Notes: generated by a model from the sequence alone, not told the origin. DNA of 59,093 nt from Gymnopilus junonius (GCA_015501075.1 JADNYJ010000217.1:1-59093), one strand, 5' to 3'; shown: positions 34,533 to 47,259, counted from the stretch's first letter. Made by a program: numbers and translations.

Positions 34533-35889
34533 ATGGCTCCAATCCTTCTGCCAGAACTCATAGGACTTATAATTGACTACGTCGCTCAATACCCGAATGA
34601 ATCAGGACGAAAAAGTGCACTTGCATCCACCGCTTTAGTCTGTCAATCATTTTGTTATCGGGCTCACAAGTATCTCTTCTCAACTATCGTGCTCGCCAGG
34701 TTTCCGTGGACCACCTTCCGCAACGGAAGTAAATGATTGCCTTTATGCTCTTCGCACTTATTGACTCCGACCCTCTGTCCGACTCTATAGGCATAGCGTC
34801 CCATATAACAGGGTTCCATTTGCATGCGCAATCTCCATTGGGACAGTTGGCACTGGAAGATGGAACAATCACAGCAATATTAAAGACATTGTTCAAGTCA
34901 GGAAATTCCCCTTGCTCCCTTTCTCTTGCTTACAGGATGGCGTGTTATACCTGGTGGTCGTCATTGAATGCAGATTTTCGTGAGCATTTTTTGCAGTGTG
35001 CCGCTGTCCACGTCTCTCCCGTCTACATCTTGGATATATTATCAAAATACCAGAGAGCGTCTTCCATGGTTCTTCTATCAAAGAACTTTCTCTCCATACT
35101 GTATCCGTTGAGTTACAGGAGTCAAGTTCCATCAACAGAGATCAGCTCATCTATATTGAATCTATCGACTGCGACTTTCCTGGTAATTTGCAGAGAATAT
35201 GCGGTTTTGGAATGGATGATCGGATACTGGTCATATCAAAACTCAAAAAGTTGGATATCAAAGCCGATCTAAGGATTTTTTCCGATATCGTGAAGATCGT
35301 GGACGATGTAGCGCCTTCATTAAATTCACTGACTTTACGACTCTTTCATGGCTGTAAGTGATTCTATTTTATCTGAATTCATTGTTCTTCTCTTTATTAT
35401 TATTTGATTCAAGCTTTTGTGAATTCACCACCGATTCCTTGGCGCCTTGACCGTCTCCCTTACTTACACCACGTCAACATAGTTTTCGGGCAGTCCCACT
35501 TTCAGTTCCGACTTCATCTAGAAATTATACATCTTCTCCAACTTACATCCTTATCATCAACTCAAAACCTCCAGATATCCCTCCCAATCAATTGCCACAA
35601 TCGTCATCCATCAGGAGACGTGTTTGACAAATCTGGGCTCGAGAGCATAGATTCTTTCTTCTCGGATATGTTTCTTCATATTTCTTCCCTCACTTTTATC
35701 TTCCGAATCTATCAACCCAAAGAAGACGCGTTTGTTCGTATATTATCCTCCATAAACAACACGTCTTTCGCCTTGCAAGCTTTCCCTTCTATTTCCCAGC
35801 ACAAATCTCAACAATTCATCATCATTGCCCAAAGAGATACGTCCGATTCAGACATGTCTCCGACCACTTTGCGGTTAGTCTCGCCATGA
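34533..35889 (+). pseudogene. F-box-like agaricomycete protein, frameshifted
   Basis: The N-terminus MAPILLPELIGLIIDYVAQ with ALVCQSFCYRAHKYLF has the form of the F-box-like motif common in agaricomycete proteins of the F-box/LRR-like kind. Such proteins recruit substrates to SCF ubiquitin ligases; this role is inferred. The next conserved stretch, LIDSDPLSDSIGIASHITGF, is in another frame (break near 34725-34760). PRLSRLHLGYIIKIPESVF is in a third (break near 34995-35005). A short intron then leads to RLPYLHHVNIVFGQSHFQF and the end. Two shifts in about 500 bp make it a probable pseudogene, unless they are sequence errors. Confidence 0.6.
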
Positions 35890-36804
35890 TAAAATGAATC
35901 GTTGTGCTATCAAATTACAGTTTGCTACGTACCTACATAATTCCTTGCACCCTCGCTTGCAATCTGAAGTGAATTATTATCACAAATTTCTTTAGGCTTC
36001 ACCTCCATCCTTTTACTTAGCCAAAAACCGAGGTTCGCATCTTACCCACGGTCTACTTTGTCTGGGTCTGGGATCCTACTGTCAGATTTCTTATACCTTT
36101 GTCTAGTGTCCAAATCCCGCTGCACATCTGTCTGTAGTATTAAATATGTCGGGTTTCCTTTGAGATTCATTCGGATGCCCAATTAACTGTGCGTCCAGCC
36201 CGTGAGCTGCACAGTTGGATATGTGTTTAATGTACACTTTAATGTATATTTGGCAGAAGGCAATCTAGCGTAAAAATACCATTCAAGCAATCGCTCGTTA
36301 AGCGTCTACCCTCTCCTACTCAGACCTTCAAGGTTCGTTTTACAGTTTGTCCGATCAAGGCGCGTGAGCAATATCCCTACAAGGGTGAATGAAGGTCCCC
36401 GAACCATGCCTGAAGGTTCTTGGAAGGACGCGAATGATGTCAAAAAAAGAAAAAAGGGGAGACGCAGTTAAAATAATTGCGAACGAGCAGTATGGAAAGG
36501 ATGGGATGGTGGGTGTCGAACCAGAGAAACTTCACTTCGGACCCGGATATAAATAATACCTAAATCAAGCTAAGCGGCGGCTCAAAAAAAAGGAGGGACT
36601 GAAGTGACATACAAGGCAACGAAAGGAACCCCGGACAGAATTCGGAGAAGCCATTTCCACGATATTTTCAACAACCTTCCATGCTTTTCTACATGGAGTT
36701 GTTGATCGATAAGCACGTCCTTATCCTGAGCGTAAGGTACGAGCGTGCGTGGACTTCGTGATTTCTGGCAATTACAATTAAATAGAGAAGCCTGCATGGT
36801 GTAT
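35890..36804. other. Intergenic between convergent genes
   Basis: About 900 bp. No gene or repeat seen. A B-box-like GGTTCGACACC on the minus strand near 36515 has no tRNA structure around it. Confidence 0.45.
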
Positions 36805-38862
36805 TTAAGTACGTACATTGAGTGGTGTTGCTGGGAGGTCGATCCTATATTCCTTGGAAGGCTGCGAAGAATGGCTAATCTCTGAAGTCGGTGAAGAACA
36901 AAATGTAAGTGGGTTCATGATCGCCGCCCAAGGTCCTTGGAAACTTTGAGGCAGACATGTGGCTTTACGGAAAGATTCAGAATCGTACGATGGATCCTTG
37001 GGCCTAGTAAATAGCGAGACCTTCAAGATTGCTGAACATTCGGCATCCATAGTTGGAATTACAAGTGGTGGTGCTCCTCCGGAACCATAACCAAGTGCAA
37101 GAGTTTGTCCGGCCTGCAGAGGGATATCTAGATCCGACTGACTGCATGCATGCTGATATAGAGTTACTGTGAAAGAATATGAGCGCCATGGTTAAGTATT
37201 GGATCAAAAAATACTCACAGCAGTGGAGGGTGTCATTTGAATAGAAAACCTCTACTCTGGATAGAGATCATATTTACTATTATTAACTATCTTGACACCA
37301 TACCGGGCACCTTGTTCCAAGATAATGGTATCGCATCCAGTTGGCACGCTATCAGTTGGCTTGAGCTCTACCACGGAAGCCCCAGGAAAACGATGCGCAG
37401 AGTCTGATAGCTTGTATATCTGAATCTCTATATGGTCTGTAATTGAAGGATCATCGGCGATTAGAGCCAACTCGATGAAAATAGGCAATGTTGCTTGGAG
37501 GATAAAGGCAAGCTTTTCAGCAGAATTGATGTCCAGGCAAATGTTAACGCCTTCTTGTTCGTAAGTTGAAATGTGACCCTGTCATCTTGCTCCATGGACA
37601 TGTGAATCTGAGCATCTTCGAGGGCAGTGACAAAGATGATCCTCGGCGAATTTCGCAATGAGGAGAGAAATTTACGCACACAGTCCTCTGGATGAATGTA
37701 AATGCAAAGTGGGTGTTCTTTAACTCGTCTGGTGAAAGAGTTACCACCCAGAGAAAATCCATTGGGAGGGTCCATTTCGGATAATTGGGGATGAACTTTC
37801 CTAACCATCAACTTGCCCTCGGGTCTTCAGCAGCTTCATCTGGAAAGATGTCAACATGTCTCCGTTTCAAAGCCATGATCAGTTCCCCCTTTCATAACAT
37901 ATTTCAATGGACCACCTTCCACTAGTCGAGTGCGATGAAGAGGGAAATCTTCCATTTTAAAAGGCTGGAGATTCAAAGTGAAGAGCAACATGTCTTGATT
38001 AATACCTTCGCAATGAGGACTTTGTGAATATCTATACATACAACATCAATTTGGTCAGATCACCATTCTCAGCAAAAAAAAAAAAAGCATGTTCGCACTT
38101 GGAATCAATTTTTAGGTGCCTGATAATATCAGAATAGCTCAGTTCTTTCGTGGAAGGATTGCAAAGGAGGTCCAGTAGCACAGCTGTGAAGACGCCACGT
38201 CGATTGGATTCCCATGCTTGACCAGATGAACTACAGGCTGACAAGAGAAGTGAGATGCTAAGCCGCTCAACAAGGACCTTGTATCGTTCAAATATTTTCG
38301 AATTTGGAAGCCTCGTGGAAGCACCATTGATCGCACAGACTGATTTTTTGATCTTGTTCCAGAGGCTGAATGACAACAGTCCAATATGATAACCTCAAAT
38401 AACCCATCAGAGGGGTTATGAATGTGAATTGGGTGGCCACTCACATATTATTACCCTTATTATTAGCACCTCTTCAAGTAATGCGCCAAGAGTACGGTCT
38501 GGAATGGGTTCAACCGTTTGGCCTCCCACTTTACAAAGTGCATCGTAAGGTAGAATAACTTGAATATTTTGGCCATCGGCTTCCCAGTCAGAAGGGGCAA
38601 TAGCCTCACTGCCATGCCCAGCAAAATATATGAGAATTGGCTCACCAGGCTGAATGCGAATGTCCTTTGCAAGACATTGGAAGCCTTGGATGATATTGGT
38701 ATGTGATGCAAACTTATCCTCTAAAATCACAATGTGATCTTCAGGAGTGTGTTGGTTGTTCACAAGGTATGCTTTCATAGCTCGAGCATCGGATACTGCA
38801 CCAGTAAGGGCAGGAATATTTTTTGACACATAGTTATTAATGCCGATAATAAGGGCATGCAT
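36805..38862 (-). pseudogene. Caspase-like (peptidase C14) gene, decayed copy
   Basis: Start MHALIIGINNYVSKNIPALT. The catalytic His motif IYFAGHGSEA and the Cys motif IILDCCHSASGTR are both intact. Downstream it parallels the copy at 39566-41928: CSSSGQAWESNRRGVFTAVL, SPHCEGINQD, VTFQLTNKKALTF, CSQSDLDIPLQAG and LKVSLFTRPKDPSYDSESF. The frame is broken near 38240, again near 37855-37800, and near 37262, and the 3' part needs several of these to be bridged. It is transcribed away from its paralogue. Fungal C14 proteins include metacaspases and caspase-like effectors of regulated cell death; here that is inference. Confidence 0.75.
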
Positions 38863-39565
38863 CTGAAGATATTGGGTAAGTGAGATTGTTCTAAGAAACA
38901 CCACCCACTTACTTCATAGGATCATCAATAAATAAAAGAGAGTATGATTCCAGTTGGGAGAGAATAGAGTAGAATAGAAAGAATAGTTTGGGGAAGTATG
39001 TCTCCTTAAGTGTCATACTCTATAGATAAGATGCAAGCGATGTAGGAAGACATCAAGCATGCCTTGCATTGAACAGGTGTTTAACAGGCATTGGAACTTG
39101 AAAAAGCGTTGAACGGGCATGTAATCATCGTGGATAGACGTTGGATGCCTCATGGAGAGAATATGTAGCGACGACAGTTGCATCATGGTTGCTGGCTGGC
39201 TGCGCAAGGCTCCCGGATTCCGCAGCCTATCAGACACGTAGAGGAATACAATAACACAGCCTTTTGCACAGCCTTAGCAATCTTTAGCTATCCTGATGTA
39301 AGGTACACACCGACGAGCAAACAACTATCCAAACGGCCCCAAAATGACCACTTTTATATCACAAAATGCTCATTCTGAGCCATTTGGACAATCCTCCACT
39401 TATATTTTATTTTTAGATTGCCTCCCAACCGAGCCACGAGGATAAGGTGTGCCTTCGTTGTGACCTTCATTTGAACTTCGATATCGGATATATAATCTAA
39501 CAATCCAATGCTCCTCTCATCTACTTCCGATCTCGCGTTTCCATTCTCTCTCGCGTCCTGAAGAT
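38863..39565. promoter_or_regulatory. Intergenic between divergent caspase-like genes
   Basis: About 700 bp that must hold both promoters. It includes the inverted-repeat element at 39328-39388. No TATA box is obvious. Confidence 0.4.
39328..39388. repeat. Short inverted-repeat (hairpin) element, copy 1
   Basis: TCCAAACGGCCCCAAAATGA and, inverted, TCATTCTGAGCCATTTGGA form imperfect arms of about 27 bases. A related element lies at 52227-52291. Confidence 0.65.
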
Positions 39566-41928
39566 ATGAAGTACAAGGCAATATTTGTGCTCATCATAGG
39601 TATCGACAGATACGAGTCGGAATATATTCCATCTCTCACCGGTGCAGTCGCTGACGCTCGAGCTTTGAAAACATACCTTGTCGACCATCTAGGTGCTTCC
39701 GAAGACCGTATCGCAATCTTGGAAAACAAAGCGGCTACACGTGCGGGTATCATCAGAGGGTTTGAACACCTCTCATCTGATCCTCGTTTACAAATAGGAG
39801 ATCCAATCCTCGTTTTTTATGCAGGTTACGGCAGTCAGGCGGTTACATCCAGCGGTTGCAGTCCTGCCGCCTCGGTCAAAAATATCCAAGTTATTTTACC
39901 ATACGACGTTCTTTGCAAAGTGAATGGAAAGGTGGTTGAGCCTATTCCAAACTGTACTCTTCGAGCGTTCCTTGACGATTTGGCGCAAGAAAAGGGTAAT
40001 AACATTGTGAGTCAATGTTGTATGTTAACTTCTGATGGGTATCTGATTGGCTAGTCAGACATTCATACTTGACACATGCCATTCTACTTTTGGAACGACA
40101 ATCCATCACTCATCCGAACACATCAGATCCATACCGCTGCCTCCCGATTTTCGTTTTCGAGCAAGTCAGGAAAAGGACTTATGGCCACCAATAAGTGGGC
40201 TACAGTCACACGTCCTCATGTCGGCATCTAGTCCTTCTGGTCAGGCATGGGAAGCCAACGGGCGTGGTGTCTTCACAGCTGCCTTACTAAAGTGCCTTAC
40301 CAAGATTTCAATCAGCGATTTAAACTATTGCGACATTATGATGCGCCTGGAAATTGAACCAAAGTACGAACATGGTTTACCAGTTAATGCATTCCTCCCT
40401 CCTCACTTACATTTTAGATACCGACAGAGTCCTCTGTGCGAGGGATGTAACCAAGACAGGCGAATTTTTACCTTGACGTCGCGTTCTAAGATATCATATT
40501 TTATCCCTGTCCGTACTCGGCTTGAGAAGAACGGCCCAGTGGAATATGCCTTGTGTGGCGGCGCTGCCCACGGCATGCTCATCGGAGACGAATTTGATGT
40601 CTTACCTGAAGAGGATTATCCACACTCTGACGGAGTCCTAGTTATTGACAAGCTGGGCCCTTTTTATTCCGTCTTGCGACCAACGGACAGGGCCATTCCC
40701 ATAACGCGTAACTCGATTGCCGTAAGGATCAAGCATGGGAAGCACCAATCTCTCCGCATTTATGTTCGCCCAGGTGACAAGGTCGTTCAATTGCTCTCTA
40801 CGCTACTGGAAAAGGAAGTAGAGTTTCACGGGGTCTCTATTGTCAATGCGATCCACGGTTCCCATATCAGCATCTCTATGGAACACGATGGTCGAATTAC
40901 ATTCGGGCTGACGAACATAATGTCAATCGGTTCAGGCTTTAGCCCAAACTCTGATGTTGAAGAGCTTCCAAAGATACTTATAGCCGCATCACACTTTTTC
41001 AAAGAGTTAGATCTAACAGCCGACGATCCTTCCATTACAGATAATATAAAAATGCACATACACAAATTTTCTAGCCGCCGAGATTCTACACGAATGGTAG
41101 AACTCCTGCCATTCGATGGGATTTCGACTGGATGCGATCCATTCGTGCTAGAACCAGGCGCTACGTATGGTATTGAAATAATTAATAACAGTGAACGTAA
41201 TTTTTATCCGATTGTACAGCTGTTCTATCCCAACCGCGACTTCCAATATGGTAGGTGGTCTGTGGATTCTCAGATCTTAGATGGTAAACTAAAGATCATA
41301 TTACCCCTTAGTTACCCTATATCGTCCTGGGTGTAGTCAATCAGACCTGGAAGCACCCCTGCAGGCGGGTCGGGCCCTTACGCTTGGTTATGGTTCCGAC
41401 AAATCGTCTTTACTTCTTGTTCCATTCGCGGACACCGAACGAATCGCATTTTTGAAAGTGTCCCTGTTCACTCGTCCCTTGGATCCCCTTTATGATTCTG
41501 AGTCTTTCCGACGGGCTCATCATATACCTCAGGACCTCAAAGGCCCTTGGGCTACAATGAGCAAATTACTTATGCACGAACAACTATTGCCAGAGCACCT
41601 TGTCCCAGAAAGGCGGGAACCCCCTTCTTATCTAGGATGTCAAGTACCTGTTTCCAGTCAGATGCAAAGGTGTCCATCCGATTCCAGGGCTATCAGCCAC
41701 GATTCGCAAGACCAGCAAGAAGCCATACTCTCTTGTTCTCAACAGCAAGCCACCTTGTCGGTAGGTGCCAGTGTTGACATTCCTTACCGTTCTCCAATCG
41801 AAATGTCGCGTCCACCTCTCCAACGGTATGAAGAACACCTCCCTGAGGGGGAGCCATGGGGCCCCGTACTCCTTTGGAGACATATCAAAAAGGTCTTTCA
41901 GCGATTATGTACTTCCTCGCAACAATAG
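39566..41928 (+). CDS. Caspase-like (C14) protein with catalytic His replaced by Tyr
   Basis: About 749 residues from three exons, 39566-40006, 40059-41250 and 41312-41928, with GT-AG introns of 52 and 61 bp; the frame closes exactly. MKYKAIFVLIIGIDRYESEY and YIPSLTGAVADARALKTYL are the usual C14 N-terminus. Where C14 peptidases have G-H-G, this has FYAGYGSQA, so residue 88 is Tyr (TAC, 39827-39829). The catalytic Cys is kept as ILDTCHS (Cys154, 40077-40079). After the caspase fold come SGQAWEANGRGVFTAALL and a long C-terminal region shared with the decayed copy, of unknown function. As written it is probably inactive as a protease. One base change (CAC to TAC) explains the loss. It could act as a pseudo-enzyme. 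Confidence 0.85.
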
Positions 41929-42043
41929 AGTACAACTAACTACCTATGCATCACAAACAGTCCCAAATTTAAATCTGAAGTCACGATTTGCCTCACCACT
42001 TTTCATGGGCAGGACGAACTATGCACCAAAGCTCATTAGCTTT

Positions 42044-43133
42044 TCATTTTGGAGCCTTTTTATGAGAGAACTTACGGTCTAGTTCTGCCGTCCAAGCAGA
42101 CCGATGTTGGTTGACAAGGAAGAGGTATGACTACGCCGACGTGAGAAACGGTAGGTATATCAATAGGAAGTAAGGCATACGGAAGCGATGCTGTCTGGAT
42201 CAAGACGAGTGTCTTGCGATGTACTTTCGTCAGCATTTGGGTCAAGTTGTATCACTACAAGAATCAAGTGTTAAATATCAGTTCAAGGAACATGGACTAA
42301 ATGAAGATTTGAACGCACCGCCATCGATAATAGCCTATAATCAAAACATAGTTAGAAGAAAAAAAATATAGAAAAAAAGACAACAGACATATGAGACGTG
42401 AATATTGTCCTTTCCGAACTCTTTAGCCAAACTTGCGCCAGAGCTCTTGCGCCAAACTTGCCAGCAGCGAAAGCACTCGTCGTCACATTGCCTCTCATAC
42501 CAGCTGTAGCGCCTGTAAAAATGAGTGCTCCTCTTTTTCCGTTGGGCTCTTCAATATCGTTTTCTTTGAAAGAAAGTACAGCTCCACGGGAGAATGCAAA
42601 CGCGGCCGCAACGTTGGTTTGCAAAGAGGCCTGGACATCTTCTGGAGTAACGTCAAGAAACCTCTTCCAAACGCCTTGACCGACATTGAAGAGAGCAGCG
42701 CGAATGCTATAGTCTGGCTTGGGAAAGTGAGAATGTATTGAGGACCAGGCGGAAGTGATGTCTTCGTGAGAGTAAGAAGGAACAGTGAATAAAGCAGCCT
42801 GTAGTTTCCAAATGTTAACTCATCACAAGGTATGTTACCGCAACACATACCTGACCACCCTCTTGGTTGATTTCTTTGGCTAGGTTATTGGCCGCCTTTG
42901 AGCCCGGCCGCTCACGCCCAACAAGCGCGACGCTGTATCCTTCCTTCGCGAATAGTCGTCTGTTGTTCACATTTTAGGAGTGCTGGCGAGACTTAGGCCG
43001 AACAACCTACGCAGTGGCTGCACCTGTACCGATTCCATTTCCTATCCCTGCGCCTGCATCAGCACTAGTGCCATTCCCAGTGAAGAGCTCGCCTTGACTT
43101 ACCTGCAACAACCAATACGCGTTTCGAAGCCAT
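42044..43133 (-). pseudogene. Short-chain dehydrogenase, copy 1 (one frameshift)
   Basis: Start MASKRVLVVA, then after an intron GAGIGNGIGTGAATA, a variant Gly-rich nucleotide-binding motif. It continues with LFAKEGYSVALVGRE, DVQASLQTNVAAAFAF and GALIFTGATAGMRGN. The active-site segment reads SAFAAGKFGARALAQ, with Phe where classical SDRs have Tyr, and Lys kept. Just after it one base is missing (near 42428-42436): copy 2 reads SQSLAKEFGKENIHVAHV, and here the same LAKEFG sequence is in another frame. Downstream exons (AIIDG, LDPNADESTSQDTRLDPDSIA, SYLFLVNQHRSAWTAELD) are open and end in a TGA. It is probably non-functional unless the indel is an error. Confidence 0.7.
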
Positions 43134-43430
43134 TTTATTACACCGCTTTGTTGTACGAAGCACTGAGTTGAAGGAAACTGTTGAATACGCGTTTATGGTG
43201 ACCGTTCCGATGGAAGCTGTCAACTGTCAGCACTCATGTTGTCTCTCCAGTTGAAGGTTGGATGCGTCAGCGTCGTGACGTCATACATCAGACAAACAAC
43301 AGTGACATAACCACTTGTAGCCAGCAAAAGGATAGAAAACGCAGACGTCGCTTCAAGTTGCAAGTAATACATACAGATGTTATACATTTGATAGTACATT
43401 GGACCTGGCATGTCCTGAATTTTCTTTAAA

Positions 43431-44597
43431 TCACCACTTTTCGTGAGCAGGTCGGACTGTAAAGCAAAATGTAAATATACGTCCAAAACCATGAAGTAAG
43501 TTGAATTTCTTACGATCCAACTCCCATGTCCATGCAGAACGATCTTGGTTGACAAGGTACAGGTACGACTGTATAAGAGGTATCAGCAAATATTTCGTGA
43601 AATATATAGCTTTGACTTACAGCGGCAATACTTTCTGGATTGAGGCGTACATTCTCGTTTGCAATCCACTCTGCAGATTGCATCTCACGTTGAAGGTTCA
43701 TGAGAATGCCTTAATTTATCTGTGTCAATCAACATTCACTGTAATGGTTAAAAGAATACGAACCTCCGTCGATGATAGACTGGGCGAAATTTGAGAGGAT
43801 GGATCAGATTTCTGCCCTTCGAAGAAAGAAAAGAACGAGACTCACATGGGCAACGTGGATATTCTCTTTTCCGAACTCCTTCGCCAAGCTCTGAGACAGA
43901 GCTCTCACCCCAAATTTACCAGCGGCGAATGCACTGGTGAGCACATTCCCTCTGATGCTTGCAGTAGCACCAGTGAAAAGAAGCGTCCCCTTCTTGCCGC
44001 TAGGCTCCTCAATATCGTTCTCTTTGAACGCCTGAATCGCTCCACGAGCAAAAGTAAAGGCAGCAGCAACGTTGTTTTGCAGAGAATTTTGGACGTCCTC
44101 AGGCGTGATTTCAAGGAAAGGCTTCCATACGAAGCCAGCCGCGTTGAAGAGAGCGACACGAACGGTGTATTCTGGTTTTGGGAACTTCGCGTGGATGGCT
44201 GTCCATGCCTTGCTTAGATCATCGTTTGAGTATGAAACCACGGGGAAAGGGGTTGCCTTAAGATGATTAGTGCATGTTAGGCCTATAATCATAAGTTAAA
44301 GAACAGCTGCACTTCACCTGCCCGCCGGAGCCATTGATTTCTTGCGCTATGTTGGTCAACGAATCGCCTCTTGCAATCAAGGCGACAGAGTAGCCTTGTT
44401 TCGCAAACAATCGTCTAAGGGAAGTCAATATTAAGTCTGAACAAGAGGGATATGGAATTCACACTCACGCAGTCGCCGCGCCCGTCCCAGATCCATTACC
44501 AAGACCTAATACATACACAATCTGAGTAAGAGCTCGGCGTGAGCAGCGTTGAACACGTACCAGCTACCACAAGGACTCGTTTCGCTTGAGAAGCCAT
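43431..44597 (-). CDS. Short-chain dehydrogenase-like protein, copy 2 (intact, Tyr-less)
   Basis: Start MASQAKRVLVVAG and, after an intron, GLGNGSGTGAATA. Next come LFAKQGYSVALIARGDSL, VRVALFNAAGFVWKPFLEI, NNVAAAFTFARGAIQAF and TLLFTGATASIRGNVLTSA. The active-site segment is AFAAGKFGVRALSQSLAKEF, so the classical YxxxK is FxxxK. The C-terminus is SYLYLVNQDRSAWTWELD plus LRPAHEKW and a stop. About seven exons, all GT-AG. From memory of the SDR classification, this matches the classical-like subgroup (SDR_c10) that has Phe instead of Tyr and an incomplete Gly motif. Substrate unknown. It lies in tandem with, and about 300 bp upstream of, copy 1. Confidence 0.85.
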
Positions 44598-45369
44598 TCG
44601 TACTGAGCGTTAACGTTGGATTTGTGGAAGATAAGTAGTGGGGACGGGTAATTGCATGCCAATAATATCTTAAAAGGCTGAACCTTGGGCGAGATGTATA
44701 AGCTGATCTTCTCATTAGGGCGTAATCAGTCTTCTTTTGCGCGATTGCATCCTTATCTGAACTGAAGGGCTCGTCATGATTCGTAAGCGTTTAAACATGA
44801 GAAATTGATGCTCACATGGTCAGGTAAAGACTTCATGATGAAGTATAGAGCTTTGAGCATCTTGCAGATAGTTCAGACTAAAAAAAAAAAAGGTCAAGTA
44901 TGTCCCGCCATTGATCATGATCGTGAAGTAGCAGCAGTGGCAACCGACCGCAGCCGAGCCCTGAGCCGACCATCCTGTCAGTGTTTGATCTCGTGTCATC
45001 AAACGGAAGCCATGTGATGCTTCACGATGCGCGACGCGTCCTGGACCACCCGCCGCCATCACTCAGGATCTCTCTTGACTACCGCCACACATATGCCACT
45101 CACTTCCTAAATTCGTTGCAGCACATAATAGAGGAACAATACCAAATTGGGTGATTCATTTCTTAATAATTTGAGCGACGGTCTCTGAATTCATTGAGCT
45201 CCCAAGTTGAGACTAAGCTCATAGGCAGGGTCTTATTATTTATGAGAGAAATTTTGTCTTATTCAATACAAGGCAAAAGTTGACTTCACTACACACGATT
45301 ATATACAGCAAATCATATTATACAGTGGCAAGTTGGAGGGAGGAAGAGATGCAATATTTATCAGATCGT
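44598..45369. other. Intergenic, no gene seen
   Basis: About 770 bp between the SDR and membrane-protein arrays. Nothing definable. Confidence 0.5.
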
Positions 45370-47259
45370 TCAAAGTCTGATAGCACCTCCCAAAAGCCCT
45401 TGCGACTCTTCCGTCGTAGCCAGAGTCCATGCTGGGACACGGTAATTGGGATCGGGTACCATTTCTGCTCCACGTGCACGCTTCGCTGATTTGAGGGTGA
45501 TACGAGCAGCCATTATGTCTATTATTTACAGAATATTAGATGAGCACTCAACCTTCACTACGAAATAGCAACACAGAACACGAACTTGAGAATGTACCAA
45601 CGATGGTAAAGCCTGCCATCAGATGATAGAGAGCGGGACGAATGTTGTCTGTGCAAGGTTCAGTCTTGTCACCGAAAGAAAGATTAAGAGCAAGAGTCAG
45701 GAGTAAGGACAAGATAACTATATGTGGTCAACTTTTAGCTTAACGGCGATCTGTCTGGCGGAAAAAACATTGCGTACAACTGATATTTATTGCCACAGCA
45801 CATATGGTAGTGACGAAGTGCCTGCCAGCGTTGAAAGCCTTGGGGCCTGTGTCGCTGCCCTTCTTGTAATGATAATAGAGCCTTCTCAGCGGAAGACGCC
45901 GTCAGCTTATACATCTCGAGCCATAATAATTCATGGCTTACACGGGGGCACTGAACATGAAGAAGCAAATCGAATAGACACCCGGGACCATGAAAACGCC
46001 ACCAGAATAGCCTTGGTATAATCTGATCAATAAAATATGTTAAAGAATGAAGGCATGAAATGCACCTTTCTTATCATTTGAATTCCATTCCTTGCGAGCT
46101 ATTGCGAGTGCAAGTCCTGCAGTACAGAAGCCGACTTGGCAGAAGTTGATGAAAATAGTAGCCCCTGTATGTGTGGATTTACTAAGGATCATCGCAACAA
46201 GGGTTCATGCCTTGAAATCACATACAGTAGTACGTCGAGCGCCAGTAGAGGAAGTCAAAAACACTGAACTTCTTCGGATCGACGTCGGCGGCAGCCTGTC
46301 CTGCAATCCTTTGGGACTCCTCCGTCGTAGCCAGAGTCCAAGCGGGAACACGGTAGTTAGGATCGGGTACCATTTCTGCTCCACGGGCGCGCTTCGTAGA
46401 CTTGGAAGTGATATAAGCAGCTGCTATGTCTGCAATTTGCGAACATTAGATTAGCACTCAGCACTCTGTCCTGACAAATTGCAGACAAATTACGAACTTG
46501 AAAATATGCTCATGAGGTTAAAGCCAACTATGAGCTGATAAAGGACGGGACGGATGTTGTCTGTGCAAGGTTCAACCTCGGAACTGAAGACAGGTCCGAG
46601 AAGGAAGATCATGTACAAGGCCACTAAGAGATAAGGTGTTTCAGCCTAACGGTGGAATGACGGATGAACAAGACGAACTAAAGTTTGTCAACACAGCACA
46701 CAGAGTGGTGCCAAAATGCTTTCCAGCATTGTACGCCCTAGGACCGGTGTCGCTTCCCTTCTTGTAATGATAATAGAGGCTAATCAACCGAAAGCACCCT
46801 AAGCTGCATTTCGATCTACAATAACTCACGACTTACTTGGCCACATTAAATATGAGGAGGAAAACGGAGCAAATCCCCGCAACTATGAAGATATCGCCAG
46901 AGTAACCTTCACATAATTTAGCTAGTGAATATTTCGAGAAAGGGCACGGAACTCACCCCTCTTCTTGCTCTCGAAACTCAACTCATTGTGAGCGATTGCA
47001 AGGGCAAATCCCAAAGTGCAAAGGCCAATTTGACAAAAACTGATCAAAAGGGTGGTCCCTATCCGCGGAAGCTTATGAGTAATTATAATTGCATGTAAAT
47101 AATTTGAATCATACAGTAATACGTCGAGCGCTGGTAGAGGAAGTCAAAAACACTGGACTTCTTCGAACCGACGACGGCGGCAGGTTCTTGCTCCAATCCT
47201 ATCAAGCTTTCGTCGGTTTTCATAAATTCGTCATTAGGAAGGACAATAGCTTGTGGCAT
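45370..47259 (-). CDS. Fused double unit of a four-helix membrane protein
   Basis: Unknown fungal membrane protein family. Start MPQAIVLPNDEFMKTDESL, then SSVFDFLYQRSTYYC. Each unit has four hydrophobic segments; in the first unit these are TLLISFCQIGLCTLGFALAI, DIFIVAGICSVFLLIFNVA, CAVLTNF plus ALYMIFLLGPVF, and a last one before AAAYITSKSTKRARG. LYYHYKKGSDTGP lies in a loop. Where the single-unit paralogue stops after WTLATTEESQ, this copy continues in frame through RIAGQAAADVDPKKFSVFD into FLYWRSTYYC and a second complete unit. It ends in TLATTEESQGLLGGAIRL. There is no stop or Met at the join (46270-46330). The gene thus codes for about eight membrane segments in one chain, most simply through unequal crossing over. 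Confidence 0.7.

Noticed and set aside
36500..36545. GGTTCGACACC on the minus strand as a tRNA B box
   Set aside because: No acceptor or anticodon stem can be formed around it and no good A box lies at tRNA spacing.
40373..40420. A further intron in the open caspase-like gene (GTTTAC...TTTTAG)
   Set aside because: Removing it breaks the frame into SPLCEGCNQD; reading through keeps it open.
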